Positions 1 through 12,837 of a stretch of DNA of 64,000 bases are shown one piece after another. Position 1 is the stretch's first letter; each line of letters opens with the position of its first letter. The notes under the pieces were generated by a model, which was not told the origin of the DNA, did no database searches, and saw nothing but the letters and a program-made list of their open reading frames with translations. The position numbers and the translations under genes were made by a program. This stretch comes from Leucaena leucocephala (taxonomy: Eukaryota > Streptophyta > Magnoliopsida > Fabales > Fabaceae): assembly GCA_037074615.1 (NCBI GenBank), contig CM073522.1, positions 24,240,962 to 24,304,961 on the forward strand, written 5' to 3'.

Positions 1-3000
1 CAGTATCTTGTCTATATATGTGCTCTGACTCAGTCCTAGAAGCCTTTTAGATCTATCTCTATAGATCCTAATTCCTAGGATGTAGGTGGCTTCACCCAAG
101 TCCTTCATCGAGAAAGATTTTCCTAACCAAGACTTGACAATCTGCAAGGTAGGAATGTCATTCCCAATGAGTAGGATGTCATCGACATAGAGTACCAAAA
201 ATATAACTGTGCTCCCACTAACCTTCTTGTACACACAAGGTTCATCAATGTTTTGAAGAAATCCAAACTATTTGACTACTTCATCAAAACGATGATTCCA
301 ACTCCGAGATGCTTGCTTCAGTCCATAAATGGACCTTTGAAGCTTGCATACCTTACCAGAGTCCTCAGAACGCACAAAACCTTCAGGTTGTGTCATGTAC
401 ACATCCTCAAGGAGCTTTCCATTAAGGAAGGCTGTCTTGACGTCCATCTGCCATATTTCATAGTCATAATATGCTGCAATGGTAAGGAGGATTCTGATTG
501 ATTTGGCCATTGCAACTGGGGAAAAGGTCTCATCATAGTCCACACCATGAGTTTGAGTAAATCCTTTTGCAACCAGTCGTGCCTTGAAGACATTTACATT
601 GCCATCCATGTCGGTTTTCTCTTTAAAAACCCACTTGCACCCGACGGTTTTTACACCTTCAGGCGGGTCGACTAAGGTCCATACCTTATTGTCGTACATG
701 GATTGCATCTCAGACTTCATGGCATTAAGCCATTTTTCAGAGTTTGGTCCCACTATAGCTTCTTGATAGGTAGTGGGCTCATTATGCTCAATGAGCAACA
801 CATCACGACTATCAGAAATCAGAAATCCATATCTCTGAGGCTGAAGTTGTGCCCTATTAGATCGCCTTGGGCCTTGCGTGACTTGAGGAGTCTCAACAAC
901 TTCTTGTGAGTCTTCTCTACTTTCCATCTCTAGTTCTGTGGCGTCTTGTGGCTCTCGAACTTCTTCGAGGTGTACCTTGCTCCCAGTGGTTCTTTTAGAG
1001 ATAAATTCTTGTTCTAGAAAGATACCATTTCTGACAACAAACACTTTGTTATCAGTGGGGTTGTAGACATAATATCCCTTGGTTTCCTTAGGATATCCCA
1101 CAAAAAGGCACTTTGAAGATTTGGGCGCTAACTTATCTGAGGCTTGTTGCTTAACATAGACCTCACATCCCCAAATCTTGAGAAAAGACAAACTAGGTTT
1201 CCTCCCAGTCCATATCTCATACGGAGTCTTTTCAACTGCCTTAGATGGAACACGATTCAGTGTGAACGCAGCTGTCTCTAGGGCGTGGCCCCAAAAGGAT
1301 GGTGGAAGATCTGTTCGACTCATCATGGATCGAACCATATCCAATAGTGTTTGATTCCTCCGTTCAGAAACCCCATTCCATTGTGGTGTTCCTGGAGGAG
1401 TCAATTGTGAGACTATTCCACAATTCCTAAGATGATCGATAAACTCTTGGCTCAAATATTCACCACCTCGATCAGATCGAAGGGCTTTAATTGTTTTACC
1501 AAGCTGGTTTTGTACTTTATTTTGAAATATCTTGAACATTTCAAAAGATTCGGATTTATGTTTCATTAGATAGACGTAGCCATATCTACTGAAATCATCT
1601 ATGAATGTAATGAAGTACGAATAACCTCTTCTGGCATTTGTATTCATCGGTCCACACACATCTGTATGTATGAGGCCCAACAAATCGGTGTCCCTCTCAC
1701 TGTGTCCAGTGAAAGGCGACTTTGTCATCTTTCCTAACAAACAAGATTCGCAAGTATCATATGATTCAAAATCAAATGAGTTGAGAAATCCATCTTGATG
1801 GAGTTTAGAGATGCGTTTCTCATTTATGTGGCCTAGACGACAGTGCCAGAGGTACGTCGGATTCAAATCATTTGGTTTGATCCTTTTGGCGGTTATGTTA
1901 TAGATATTTCCATGATTGGGTTGTTCCAAGTTTAATATGTAATGATCAACATGCAAATCACCATGAGCATAGAAAACATCATTACGATAAATGGAACATT
2001 TACCATTCCCAGAAATGGAAGTGTAACCTTCCTTATCCAAATAAGAAAGAGAAACAATGTTACTACTCAAAGCAGGAACATAATAGCAATTGTTCAAAAC
2101 TAACAAAAGCCCAGTGGGCAGAACTAATTCATAAGTGCCTACAGCTAGAGCAGCAACCTTTGCTCTGTTTCCAACTCGTAGGTCAACTTCGCCCTTCTTC
2201 AGCTTTCTACTGTCCTTTAGGCCCTGCACATTTGTACAAATGTGAGAACCACATGCAGTATCTAATACCCATGTAGTGGAAGTAGAGAGATGAATGTCTA
2301 TAACATAAATACCTGAAGCGATAGCCCCGCTATCCTTCTTCTTTTTCAGATCTTCAAGGTAGAGTTTGCAATTCCTCTTCCAATGACCCGGTTCATTGCA
2401 GAAGAAGCAAACTCCTTCCGTTGGAGGCTTTGCCTTCTTTGGTGCAGGCTTGGTTTCGGGCTTGCCTGACTCTTTGGTCTTACCAGATGAGCCGTGACCC
2501 TTCCCCTTACCCTTGCCTTTCTTTTTCATACCCTTTCCTTTGTGAACCATCAAAACAGTACTGGGCTTCTTCTTAACAGTCGGTTCAGCAGTTTTAAGCA
2601 TCCCATGCAGTTCAGAAATAGATTTCTCCATGTTGTTCATGTTGTAATTCATGACAAACTGGTCATAACTTTCCGGGAGTGAGTTCAAGATCAAATCTGT
2701 AGCTAACTCCTGACTTATGGGAAATCCAAGCCTCTCAAGGTGATCTATGTACCCTTTCATCTTTAAGACATGAGTACTCACTGATGCACCTTCAGCCATC
2801 CTGCAGGAATGTAAGGCCTTAGTGGTCTCATACCTCTCTTGCCTTGCTTGTTCCTGGAACATTTCCTTAAGATGCACAATCATCTCATAAGCCTCCATGT
2901 GTTCCAGATCTCTTTGGAGCTCCGGAACCATGGTGGCAAGCATCAACCATCCCACATCAACAGAGTCTTCCTTATGCTTCGCATAAGAATCTCTCTGAGC

Positions 3001-3177
3001 TCTAGGAGCATTGGCTGCTGGCTCCTCAGGAATGGGTTGATCTAGGACATATACCTTTCTTTCTTGCTTGAGAAAAATTCTCATGTTCCTGAACCAGTCA
3101 AGAAAGTTTATCCCATTGAGTTTGTCCTTCTCAAGGACAGATCGCAACGATAATGTAGCAGTATTACTAGTCGTCAT
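1..3177 (-). pseudogene. Copia gag-pol polyprotein, copy A (one nonsense codon, C-terminus off window)
   Basis: Starts at ATG 3177 (MTTSNTATLS), the same start as copy B, and stays in one frame for 969 codons. It shows a UBN2-type gag, a CX2CX4HX4C zinc knuckle, retropepsin with a DTA active site, the gag-pre-integrase HHCC region, integrase DD35E and the N-terminal half of reverse transcriptase. A TAG at 268-270 replaces the GAG Glu codon of copy B. The frame then continues to base 1, with the RT YVDD box encoded at 178-189. The two stops that break copy B are absent here, so the copies decayed independently. A one-codon deletion lies just after the zinc knuckle. Role: capsid, protease, integrase and RT for Copia replication in cytoplasmic particles. 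Confidence 0.93.
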
Positions 3178-4297
3178 GATTCTACAATTAAAATATGCAA
3201 TCGAATTAGCAATCTCCCACTGAATAAAACAACCCTCAATGTAATAATTAGTGGGCTAAGATCCATATTTGGCTTAAACTTGAGTCCGCTTTGGCAGGAC
3301 GCTCAACTTTAAGTTATTTAGGTAGGTAACAACTTTACCAATTACATCAAATGTAATTCTTAGATATTTATGGGATTCAATCATCATATGATCCGGCATG
3401 TTTTAATCCCATCTAATGCCTTGAGACCCAAAACCGTTTTGATAATCTCAATTAAGTCAAACAATAACAAACATAAGAGTAGCACCATTACTCTTGCTTA
3501 TCTCCCCAAGATAACTCAAATGCACCCACTTTGGTGGACCTACAAATGAGCGATCGAGGTTTTGACAAGTGTTCATTGATTGACGGCATATGACTTAAGA
3601 TTTCTTTTAGAGGGTTTAATTAATTATCTGGTTTATAAGATGCATGTATCGCGGTTGTATCTCATACAAGTATTATGCATATAAAACATACATGCAGTGA
3701 TCTAATCAAAAGATGCATAATCTTAAACGTGATACAATATGGCTCACCTATCCTAAGTCCCCTCAAGCTAATGAGAGAATCTGTCTAATTAGAATAGGAA
3801 AATTACATAAGGAAACCTCGTTTTAACATTCGAGGGGAGTGAGATGAGAAGAGAATGTACAACGAGAGTCATTAGAGGAAGGCACGACACGCAGGCCGTA
3901 TTTAGAAAAATTACAACACTTGTAATCTAGAGCCATATTGTTCACCATACCCAAACATTCAAGAATCAAAATTCATGCTATTTGAAGGGCAATAAATGTT
4001 TCAAAACATTCATATATCAGGAAAGTCAATACATATTACGATTATGTTGCGCTACGATTAAATAGCCACGGCGCTACGATTATGTTGCCCATCAATATTA
4101 ATTGATCAAATCAATTGATATACACCACCGATTTCAGTTTCCTTTTAGATTCCGTATATGTCATACATAAACAGATTCCATATATGTCATACATATCACG
4201 CATGTTATCATATAATCAGCTAAGAAGTCTAACATACATCACATGTATCAACAATCAAACCTAACTTAAACACAAAACGGCATGGCTTTGATACCAC
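3178..4297 (-). other. Copia copy A 5' untranslated leader
   Basis: About 1.1 kb between the PBS and the gag ATG, with no long ORF; colinear with 13477-14649 of copy B. At about 4035-4105 it holds a short direct repeat (a block with GCTACGATTA and ATGTTGC, twice), where copy B instead has an unrelated block with a poly-A run. Confidence 0.8.
4284..4296 (-). other. Primer-binding site, mutated (initiator-Met tRNA)
   Basis: On the minus strand it reads TGGTATCAAAGCC, one base after the LTR end. Copy B has TGGTATCAGAGCC, the normal complement of plant initiator-Met tRNA, so copy A has one G-to-A mismatch. Confidence 0.85.
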
Positions 4298-6154
4298 TGA
4301 AGGGAATTGGAAGACACGCAGCGGAAATTCACTTTAAAATTTTTTCCATTCCCAGCCAGGATCTACCGAATGTGTTTAAGTCAAGGAGAAAGAAGTGTTA
4401 CCTTCGGTTTCGAGCTTTGGTCGCGACCTCAATGTCCACTAGTCGCGACTCCTCGCCTCTGGAACTTTCAGTCGCGACCTACTCTGCTTCTAGTCGCGAC
4501 CTGTCGCCTCTGGAGCTTTTAGTCGCAACCTCTTCAACTTCACGTCGCGACCTGTCTCCTCTTTTCGGATTTCTGACGTTCAGATGCCCGTTTGGTCGCG
4601 ACCTAAGTGTGTTCTGGTCGCGACCTTTCTTCGTGTCTGGCCGTATCGTAGAAGTCGACAGCTCAGATCGGCTTCCTCTACCGGTATCCACACGAACAGC
4701 GTTCCAATTGCGAACGACGTGCTAGCGCCTCTTGTCCCTCTAGGGCTTTCTAGAGATTCCGTCCTCACCGTCTCTGTCTCGACAGTTTCTTATCTGCAAA
4801 CCTTTTGCACTCTCCCTGCCCCCTTTTCTCACGACTGAATGTGTGTGAAGAGATCTATCTTGTGTGTAGAACCCTAGCTCCTAATGTCAAATATATAGGA
4901 AGCTATCGGGCTTCTAATAGGGCCGGGCTTCAGAATTAATCTTATATTAATTCTGAATTAATACAATATCATATATTGCATAATTTAATAAGAAACTGAT
5001 TAAATAAATATGGTTTATATTAAATCCGTCCCACAGATTTAATTCACCTATTTATTTAATAAAGATAAGACAGAATTATATTTGATTTATTCTCATAAAT
5101 CAAATTTGAGATATCTTATCAATTTGAATTTCAAATTCAAATAGATCATATCCATTTAAATTCAAATTCAAAAATGATAGAGATTTAATTTATCCTTATA
5201 AATTAAATCTTACAAATATCTCTTATATTATTTATATAATATATATATAAACTAATTTATATATATATATATAAAATATATATCCACCCTAGATTATTCA
5301 TTGAATTTAGACATCTCTTAGATTCAATGAATCTGGACATCATAGCTCGCATTGGGCTGTTTTGTGTGCGACCCTGTAGGCCCATATGAAGTTGGCAGTG
5401 GCCCAGTTACTATACTGACCCACAAGTCGTAAGCGGTCTCTAGCAAGGCATTACGACTACCCAAAACATATGAGGATCGATAAACGATGTAACCTTTCAT
5501 ACAACCATATCACGTCCCTTTTGTCACACGATATTTCGGTCAAGGATGAGGCATGGTGAACGTCATCCTCCTGTTCCTGACCGTTACTTTCTCGATCCCT
5601 GAGTAGTCTGAATATAGAAATGGAACTACCCTTCCATTCCAGTATGGCCATACATTTCTCAGACTCACTCATCGAGGGGCCCAGTAATATCTCTCTACGA
5701 ATGTGAGGGACAAATTCCATCTTGACCATTCACATTCCTCCGCATGAAAAACCACTAAGCCCGAGCATAGCCTTTATGATCACTCGGTCAAAAGTGACTT
5801 TTGACTAGGTCAAAGCTGAGCATTTGTCATGTAGGAATCCATGATGATCTCAGGTCAAAGGGCATAGTGACATGGCTTGTATATGAGAGAAGCTTATGAC
5901 TTGACCCATGCAGCTCTCTCATTGCGGGTCGGTCTAACACCCTGTACTCTTACATGTGCTTATGACTTTGATTTATATCTCTATATATCTTCAAAGTCAT
6001 ACTGGTCTTATTTCATCTCTGCTCCCACATAGATGACCGACCAGGGACATTTAGGATAAGATTACGAGTTATCCAAGGATTGTCATCATAGTAAACATGC
6101 AAATAATATGATAACCTGATACAATGATTGGCCCCTAGGGAACAATTTCCAACA
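4298..6154 (-). repeat. 5' LTR of Copia copy A
   Basis: 1857 bp, TG...CA ends, opening TGTTGGAAATTGTGCCC on the minus strand. It is homologous to the 1909-bp LTRs of copy B and shorter by about one 51-bp unit of the GTCGCGAC array. It contains an AT-rich block (about 4925-5290) and the 90-codon U3 ORF (5457-5729). Confidence 0.95.
4420..4624 (-). repeat. GTCGCGAC palindrome array (8 sites)
   Basis: Sites start at 4420, 4442, 4471, 4493, 4522 (decayed to GTCGCAAC), 4544, 4595 and 4617. The spacings are 22, 29, 22, 29, 22, 51 and 22 bp. One 51-bp unit (two sites) fewer than copy B. Lies downstream of the LTR TATA, in the transcribed R/U5 part. Confidence 0.9.
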
Positions 6155-7898
6155 GACTCATCAAAAGTGACATCATCATGGGACACCTCACATGCTTAGG
6201 TGGTGTAATGGTGACACCTCACCAGCTGACTCAGCGCTTCCAGATAGTTCCAGAGTCTTATACCGGAATCAACGGCTAAGATTGTGCCACGTGTCCTTAG
6301 CTTTTTCTTCTTCCTCTAGATTAGTGCCATGTGGCACCTTATGGTACCTTTAATGCCACCTTATGGCTTCCGGATAAGCTAAGGACTTTATCTGATCAAT
6401 TCCCTAGTTATCACGTCAACCGAGTAACCTTACTTTATTGAAAACTCTCTAAAACTTTATTTTAATGCCCCTTTAATTCACATATTCCTTGGACTACGTT
6501 TTTGCACTCTGGGAATGTTATCTTGGGTCTCTGATCAAGCTCAAGCACTCTGATGGCTCAATTCCCAAGAACCATCCCTTGGTAAATTACCAAAATGCCC
6601 TTGGTTCCTCTTTATTTACTTTAATGAGTCTAGGGGCATTATCATCTTTTCACATCTTACCAGAGTATTCCCTGACCCTGGTCAACTATTCAGATAACCT
6701 TTATTGACTATCTAACCTTAGTCAAATGACCAAAATACCCTTTACTCATTCTTTAACTATTTTATAACACAGGGGTATTTTCGTCATTTTGCACCTTTTT
6801 CGGGACATCGGCTCCTTTTATCGCTGAACTGATATCATGGGCCTGGGCCTCCCTTGGTGTCATTATGGGCCTCTGAGTGATGCCATCTGGCCTCATTCAA
6901 TCCTAGTTTACTTACCGATTAATTTCTCAATCGGATACCAGGAGCTCACAAACTCCCGCTCAATTCACTAAAAAGTGAATAACTTTTTCTACAGAACTCC
7001 TTTCGGGAATTTTGTTAGTTCCCTGACCTCCAGCTTTACAGGACACACATTCCTATAACTTTTCACTCATATCTGAGGTCCAGAAGATCTGATAAAAATT
7101 TCAGATAACTTTTAGACTATCAGATAAATTTCAGCTATCAACAGCTCTGATAAAATTCCTGTATTAAGCCAGATTAACCAGCATCATTTCCTCTATCTAC
7201 TGATGAAATTTGTGACTGAAATGCTTCCGAGTAGTTCTAAGCCACTTTCGGCTCAACTTTCTATAATTACCATTTTGCCCCTGGAAACTTTTCCTATTTT
7301 CAATTAAGTCCCTTAACTTTTCAAAATTCTTACATACTCATAGAGACCTCATATGCATATTTCACAGTTCAGTGAAATGATTAGCATAATTTTCTCTATT
7401 TTATGGTAAAATATAGTACTCATCGGCTATTAGCCCGATCTTTCCCATAATTACGATTATGCCCCTATACTCTCTTTCTGACCTCTTTACTTATTTTCTT
7501 ATCCTTTATCTTAAGTTCTCAAAATTCTCTTTCAATAACTCATCCCTTGAACTCTTCGAGAGTCATTGTTAATTGAAAGGCTCGACAACCCACCCATATC
7601 AGGTTATCTTACTCAGGAGTCAGCCTATATCTAGCTACCTGCAGAATTTCTAGGCTTAAGACTTAGGATACTCCTTACATTCCTCTTTTTGAACCTAGGT
7701 AAACTGTCCCTATTTTGTAGGTTAAAGACTTAACTCATCTTTAAATCCTGAGGGACTTAGGTCATTCCTCAGATTCCTACAAAATATAGGTAAGTGATCT
7801 GCCCATATCAGATTACTATCCTGGGACTACAGGTTTAGCAGCCTGCCTATATCAGACCACCTCCCAGTTCTCCTAGACCTAAAAATTGGGATGTTACA
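6155..7898 (-). repeat. Gypsy LTR fragment (host of Copia copy A)
   Basis: The right end reads ...GGGATGTTACA, i.e. on the minus strand it opens TGTAACATCCC like the other Gypsy LTRs here. It shares with the LTR at 9792 the CTGATATGGGC-type motifs (7590-7860), a GGACACGTGGCAC block (6290s) and the order of segments. The promoter half lies left of the Copia insertion, outside the window. The base after 7898 enters the Athila-like gag. No gene in it. Confidence 0.8.
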
Positions 7899-9791
7899 AA
7901 ACCAAACCAGTATAAAGGAATCCATACTCAACACATATAATAAAGGATGGAGAGATCATCCCAATTTCAGATGGAAGGATGGAGGTGGAGACAAGAATTT
8001 TGGGCATAACATATTTAACAATGATAGACAAATGGCTGAATCCTCTAGAGCTATGGAAGTACCTGTTGCTGCAAAGGATGCTAGAATATCTGATATAATC
8101 AAGAGCATTAATGTGATGAACTCAAATATAAATTCTATATACACAAACTTCAGCTCTAACTTTAAGGACTTGAGATCTACAGTAGAGTGCAACCTAGCAA
8201 TGACAAATTTCAAGTTTGCTACCTTAGAGAGTAAAATAGAATAGTGGGAAACCAAAGCTTCTAACATGAATGGCTATGTATCACAATTAACCAATTTAGT
8301 AAGTGATGTTTAGGGAAGGATTAGTGGAAATCTACCTTCAAATACAGTTGTTAATCCTAAATCTGTAAATGCTATAAGTTTGAAAAGTGGAGAGCAAGTT
8401 ACATATGCTAAAAATGAAGAGGAATGTGAGGTAGACACTGATTCCAGTAGTCTAATGAGGAATAACATTAAGAAGTCTAAAAGCAAGAAGGAATCATAAC
8501 TCCTTGGGAATGAGAGGTTACAGTTGATCTTACAGAAAGTCAAATTGACTCTGCACAAGATTCTGAAGGTTGTGGACAGTCAAATAGCAAGGAAACTGAG
8601 CTACTTGAGGCTATGGATTTTGAGTTAAGAAATCCTAGAGTGGACACAACTGAATAAACATAATCAGTAGCAAATTCAAAGCCCTAACAGAAAGAAACAA
8701 ATTCTTGTTCAGCTGAAAATGTGAATTCGAAGGATTTACCTTTCATAAGGGAATTCATGAGTAGTAAGAAGAAAGCCTTAGAGGAGCAGCAAGAGGAAGT
8801 AATTGATTTTTTCAGCAAGATTGAAGTAAATATGCCTATGCTAGAGAGGATTCAAAGAGTGCCAGAATATGCAAGTGTTTGAATGACAATTGCAACCACA
8901 GGAAAAGATACAAACCTAATGAACTGGTACAAGGGGACCTAAAGCTTCTACACTTTTTAGAGCTCAACTTCCAGTAAAGTGTCAAGATCAAGGTGCATTT
9001 TATATTCCTTGTACAATTGGAAAGATAATTGTTACTAGAAAATTATTAGATTTAGGTGCTGCTATTAATGTGATGCCTAGTTCAGTTTACCATGCTATAG
9101 GAGTGAATTTTATTAAACCAACTAGTGTGTTAGCTCAACTGCTGATAAGAGTATTATGAATACTAAGGGAATCTTAGAAGACATTTTAGTTCAAGTTAAG
9201 GATCTTGTTTTTCCTGTTGACTTTTATGTTTTGGATATGTCAAATGAGTCTCTTGATGATATTACTCTTATACTAGGAAGGCCATTCTTAAGGACAGCTA
9301 ACACCATGATTTGCATGAAAGATGGAATTATTAAAATGGAATTTGGTGGGCACATAATTCAGTTTAACATGTATGAAATGATGAGACACACATATCAAGA
9401 TGACTCACTGTTAGGCTTAAGTGTAATTGATGCATATAAAGAAGAGGCTAAAGAAGAACATGAATTATTGCTGCAAAATTCTGATAAGCCTAAAAGTGAT
9501 ATGCTTGAATCTAAAATTTCTTTTTCTATTACTAACCTTTTGAATGAAGGCTTTGGAAAGAACCAACATGATAAATTTACAAGTGAAGACATAGTTGTTG
9601 AGAATTTCTCTGTAGGGACAAAATTGGATAATACAACAATTACATCAACAAGACCATTTCCACTATCTTTGGGCTATGCATATCTTTTGTTAGCTGTGGA
9701 TTATCTCTCAAGATGGGTTGTCTCCTTCCTATGGTACAATATTACAGGTCAATGGCTATCTATGGAAGCTGTACAAGGAGAACTTCAAACA
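7899..9791 (+). pseudogene. Athila-like Gypsy gag-protease-integrase remnant
   Basis: Translations in shifting plus frames show the Athila gag C-terminal region (GWRDHPNFRW at about 7960; LPSNTVVNPK...AISLKSG at 8329-8395). Next come a linker (PFIREFMSSKKK, 8743) and a retropepsin-like domain (CTIGKIIVTRKLLDLGAAIN, 9010-9070; ILGRPFLRTANT, 9271-9305). At about 9663 the frame jumps to an integrase piece (LLAVDYLSRWV), so RT and RNase H are deleted. Several in-frame stops (8242, 8311, 8498) and at least one frameshift near 8940 make it non-functional. The longest open piece is 9156-9854, which runs into the solo LTR at 9792. The catalytic motif reads DLGA, as is usual for Athila proteases. Confidence 0.85.
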
Positions 9792-11562
9792 TGTAACATC
9801 CCGATTTTTGGTCTAGGAGAACTGGGAAGTAGTCTGATATGGGCAGGCTGCTAAAACCGTAGTCCCAGGGTAGTAATCTGATATGGGCAGATTACTTAAA
9901 GATGAGATAAGTCTTTAACCTACAAAATCGGGACAGTTTGCCTAGGTTCAAAATGAGGAATGTGAGGAATATCCTAAGTCTTAAGCCTAGGAATTCTGCA
10001 GGTAGCTTGATATGGGCTGGCTCCTGTGTAAGATAACCTGATATGGGCGGGTTGTCGAGCCTTTCAATTAACGATGACTCCCGAAGAGTTTAAGGGATGA
10101 GTTATTGAAAGAGAATTTCTAGACCTTAAGATGAGGGATGAGAAGATGAGCAACGAGGCCAGAAAGAGAATGCAGGGGCAAAATCATAATTATGGGAAAG
10201 ATCGGGCTGGTAGCCGATGAGTACCATATTTTGCCAGAAAATAGAGAAAATTATGTTGATCATTTCACTGAACTGTGAAATGTGCATACGAGGTCTCTAT
10301 GAGTATGAAAGAATTATGGAAAGTTTAAGGACAAAAAGGCGGGGTCTTAAGTGTAATTTTAGCCAAATAAAAGGGGACTTAAATGAAAAGAAGAAAAGTT
10401 CCTTGGGGCTAAAGTGTAATTAAAGAAAGTCAGGCCGGAAGTGGTTTGGACTGTCCGAAAGCATTTCAGTCCCAGATTTCACCGGTAGAGAAAGCAAGGG
10501 ACGCTCGGTAAACTGGCTTAATACAGGAATTTTTGAAGACTCCAGATAGCCAGAATTGGACTGATCGTCCAAAAGTTATAAAAATTCATACCGGATATCC
10601 TAGATTTCAGATCTAGGTGAGAAAATACAGGATGATACGTCCTTATGGGGCGGATGTCGGGAAACTGACAGAATACCGATAGGAGGCCTGTAGAAAAAGT
10701 TATTCGCAAATTAGAAAATCCAGACGGGAGTGTGAGGCCTCCGGGTATCCGATAGGGAGATTTATCGGTATTGGAAAAGGGACTGAATGAGTTCGGATGA
10801 CTTCTGTCAGATGACTGATATGACTCACAGGGATGCCTGAACATCGCAGGCTAGTGTTTCGGACAGAAGGAGCCGGTGTCCGGATATGTGTATAAACAGT
10901 GAATAATAGATAAAATATTTAATAATTATTAACAGGGGAAGATTCCTCGTAATATGTGCCATGAAGGTAATGGACCCTGAAAGGCCCAATAATGGCGCCA
11001 ACAAAGGCCTAATAAGACACTTGGACTGATAGGTGGGCCAGTGTCCGTCAGAACCCCAGAAAAGTGCGAAATTATGAAAATGCCCCTGTGTTGTACTAAA
11101 GGGGTAGGAGATGAATGAGGGCATTTTGGTCATTCTGGATAGGCCCAGAAGCCAGGCCACATATAGGTAAAGTTACTTAGAGTCAGTATATGCCCTGACA
11201 GAGTACAGAAGGGATTGAAATGATGATTTTACCCTTAGGGTTAAAATAGTGCAAGAAAGGGCACCCAGGGGTATTTTGGTAATTTGCCGAGGGATGTTTC
11301 TTGGGAGTCGAGCCATCAGAGTACTTGAGCTTGATCAGGATCCAAGATAACATTTCCAGAGCCCAAAAACGTAGGCCCAGTGACATGTGGGAAAAAGTGG
11401 CATTAAAATACTATTTTAATGCTGTTTCAATAAAGTAAAGTTACTCGGTCAGCACGATAACCGAGAAGGTAATCAGATAAAGTCTGGGACTTATCTGGAT
11501 AGCATTGAAAGGCGTGAAAGGTCCCTTCCAGATGCCACTTGGCGCAATCTTAGAGGCAGAAG

Positions 11563-11567
11563 AAAAG
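11563..11567. repeat. Target-site duplication of Copia copy B
   Basis: AAAAG here is repeated at 20553-20557, right after the 3' LTR. The uninterrupted site is seen in the sister LTR near 30541-30560 (GCAGAAGAAAAAGTTAAGGA). Confidence 0.95.
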
Positions 11568-11862
11568 TGTTGGAAATTGTGCCCTAGGGGCCAATCATTG
11601 TATCAGGTTATCACATTATTTGCATGTTTACTGTGATGACAATCCTTGGATAACTCGTGATCTTATCCTAAATGTCCCTGGTCGGTCATCTATGTGGGAG
11701 CAGAGATGAAATAAGACCAGTATGACTTTGAAGATATATAGAGATATAAATCAAAGTCATAAGCACATGTAAGAGTACAGGGTGTTGGATCGACCCGCAA
11801 TGAGAGAGCTGCATGGGTCAAGTCATAAGCTTCTCTCATATACAAGCCATGTCACTATGCCC

Positions 11863-11936
11863 TTTGACCTGAGATCATCATGGATTCCTACATGACAAAC
11901 GCTCAGCTTTGACCTAGTCAAAAGTCACTTTTGACC
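11863..11936 (+). promoter_or_regulatory. W-box (TTGAC) cluster and palindrome in Copia U3
   Basis: TTGAC cores lie at 11863-11869, 11908-11914, 11917-11923 (reverse) and 11929-11936. The last two form the 19-bp palindrome GTCAAAAGT-C-ACTTTTGAC (11917-11935). WRKY factors bind TTGAC(C/T), and Tnt1-like Copia LTRs are known to respond to stress. That this cluster works so is inference. It also occurs in the 3' LTR (+7076) and in copy A. Confidence 0.5.
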
Positions 11937-11991
11937 GAGTGATCATAAAGGCTATGCTCGGGCTTAGTGGTTTTCATGCGGAGGAATGTGA

Positions 11992-12264
11992 ATGGTCAAG
12001 ATGGAATTTGTCCCTCACATTCGTAGAGAGATATTACTGGGCCCCTCGATGAGTGAGTCTGAGAAATGTATGGCCATACTGGAATGGAAGGGTAGTTCCA
12101 TTTCTATATTCAGACTACTCAGGGATCGAGAAAGTAACGGTCAGGAACAGGAGGATGACGTTCACCATGCCTCATCCTTGACCGAAATATCGTGTGACAA
12201 AAGGGACGTGATATGGTTGTATGAAAGGTTACATCGTTTATCGATCCTCATATGTTTTGGGTAG
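11992..12264 (+). other. 90-codon ORF inside Copia U3, present in all three LTRs
   Basis: An ATG-to-stop frame in the sense direction of the element, starting MVKMEFVPHIRR and ending LICFG. It recurs at 5457-5729 (minus, copy A, identical protein) and 19068-19340 (one Cys-to-Tyr change). No domain or signal is recognised and it lies upstream of the TATA. With so little LTR divergence its survival proves little; it may be chance. Confidence 0.2.
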
Positions 12265-12828
12265 TCGTAATGCCTTGCTAGAGACCGCTTATGACTTGTG
12301 GGTCAGTATAGTAACTGGGCCACTGCCAACTTCATATGGGCCTACAGGGTCGCACACAAAACAGCCCAATGCGAGCTATGATGTCCAGATTCATTGAATC
12401 TAAGAGATGTCTAAATTCAATGAATAATCTAGGGTGGATATATATTTTATATATATATATAAATTAGTTTATATATATATTATATAAATAATATAAGAGA
12501 TATTTGTAAGATTTAATTTATAAGGATAAATTAAATCTCTATCATTTTTGAATTTGAATTTAAATGGATATGATCTATTTGAATTTGAAATTCAAATTGA
12601 TAAGATATCTCAATTTTGATTTATGAGAATAAATCAAATATAATTCTGTCTTATCTTTATTTTAAATTAAATAAATAGGTGAATTAAATCTGTGGGACGG
12701 ATTTAATATAAACCATATTTATTTAATCAGTTTCTTATTAAATTATGCAATATATGATATTGTATTAATTCAGAATTAATATAAGATTAATTCTGAAGCC
12801 CGGCCCTATTAGAAGCCCGATAGCTTCC

Positions 12829-12837
12829 TATATATTT
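12829..12837 (+). promoter_or_regulatory. TATA box of Copia 5' LTR
   Basis: TATATATTT after a GC-richer step and before the transcribed R/U5 part; the same box is at 19905-19913 in the 3' LTR. The start site should lie about 30 bp downstream (inference). Confidence 0.55.

Larger units (their letters stand above)
1..6154 (-). mobile_element. Ty1/Copia retrotransposon copy A (partial, left part outside window)
   Basis: A minus-strand Copia element entering from the left edge. Reading leftward from 6154 it has a 5' LTR (6154-4298), PBS, a 1.1-kb leader and gag-pol from 3177 to beyond base 1. It matches copy B (11568-17829) almost base for base, so the missing part should be the RT C-terminus, RNase H and 3' LTR. 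It inserted into a minus-strand Gypsy LTR whose remainder is 6155-7898. The right-hand TSD would be GACTC at 6155-6159; its partner is off the window. Confidence 0.95.

Noticed and set aside
9156..9854. Independent 232-codon gene
   Set aside because: It is the protease part of the Athila-like pseudogene running into the solo LTR.
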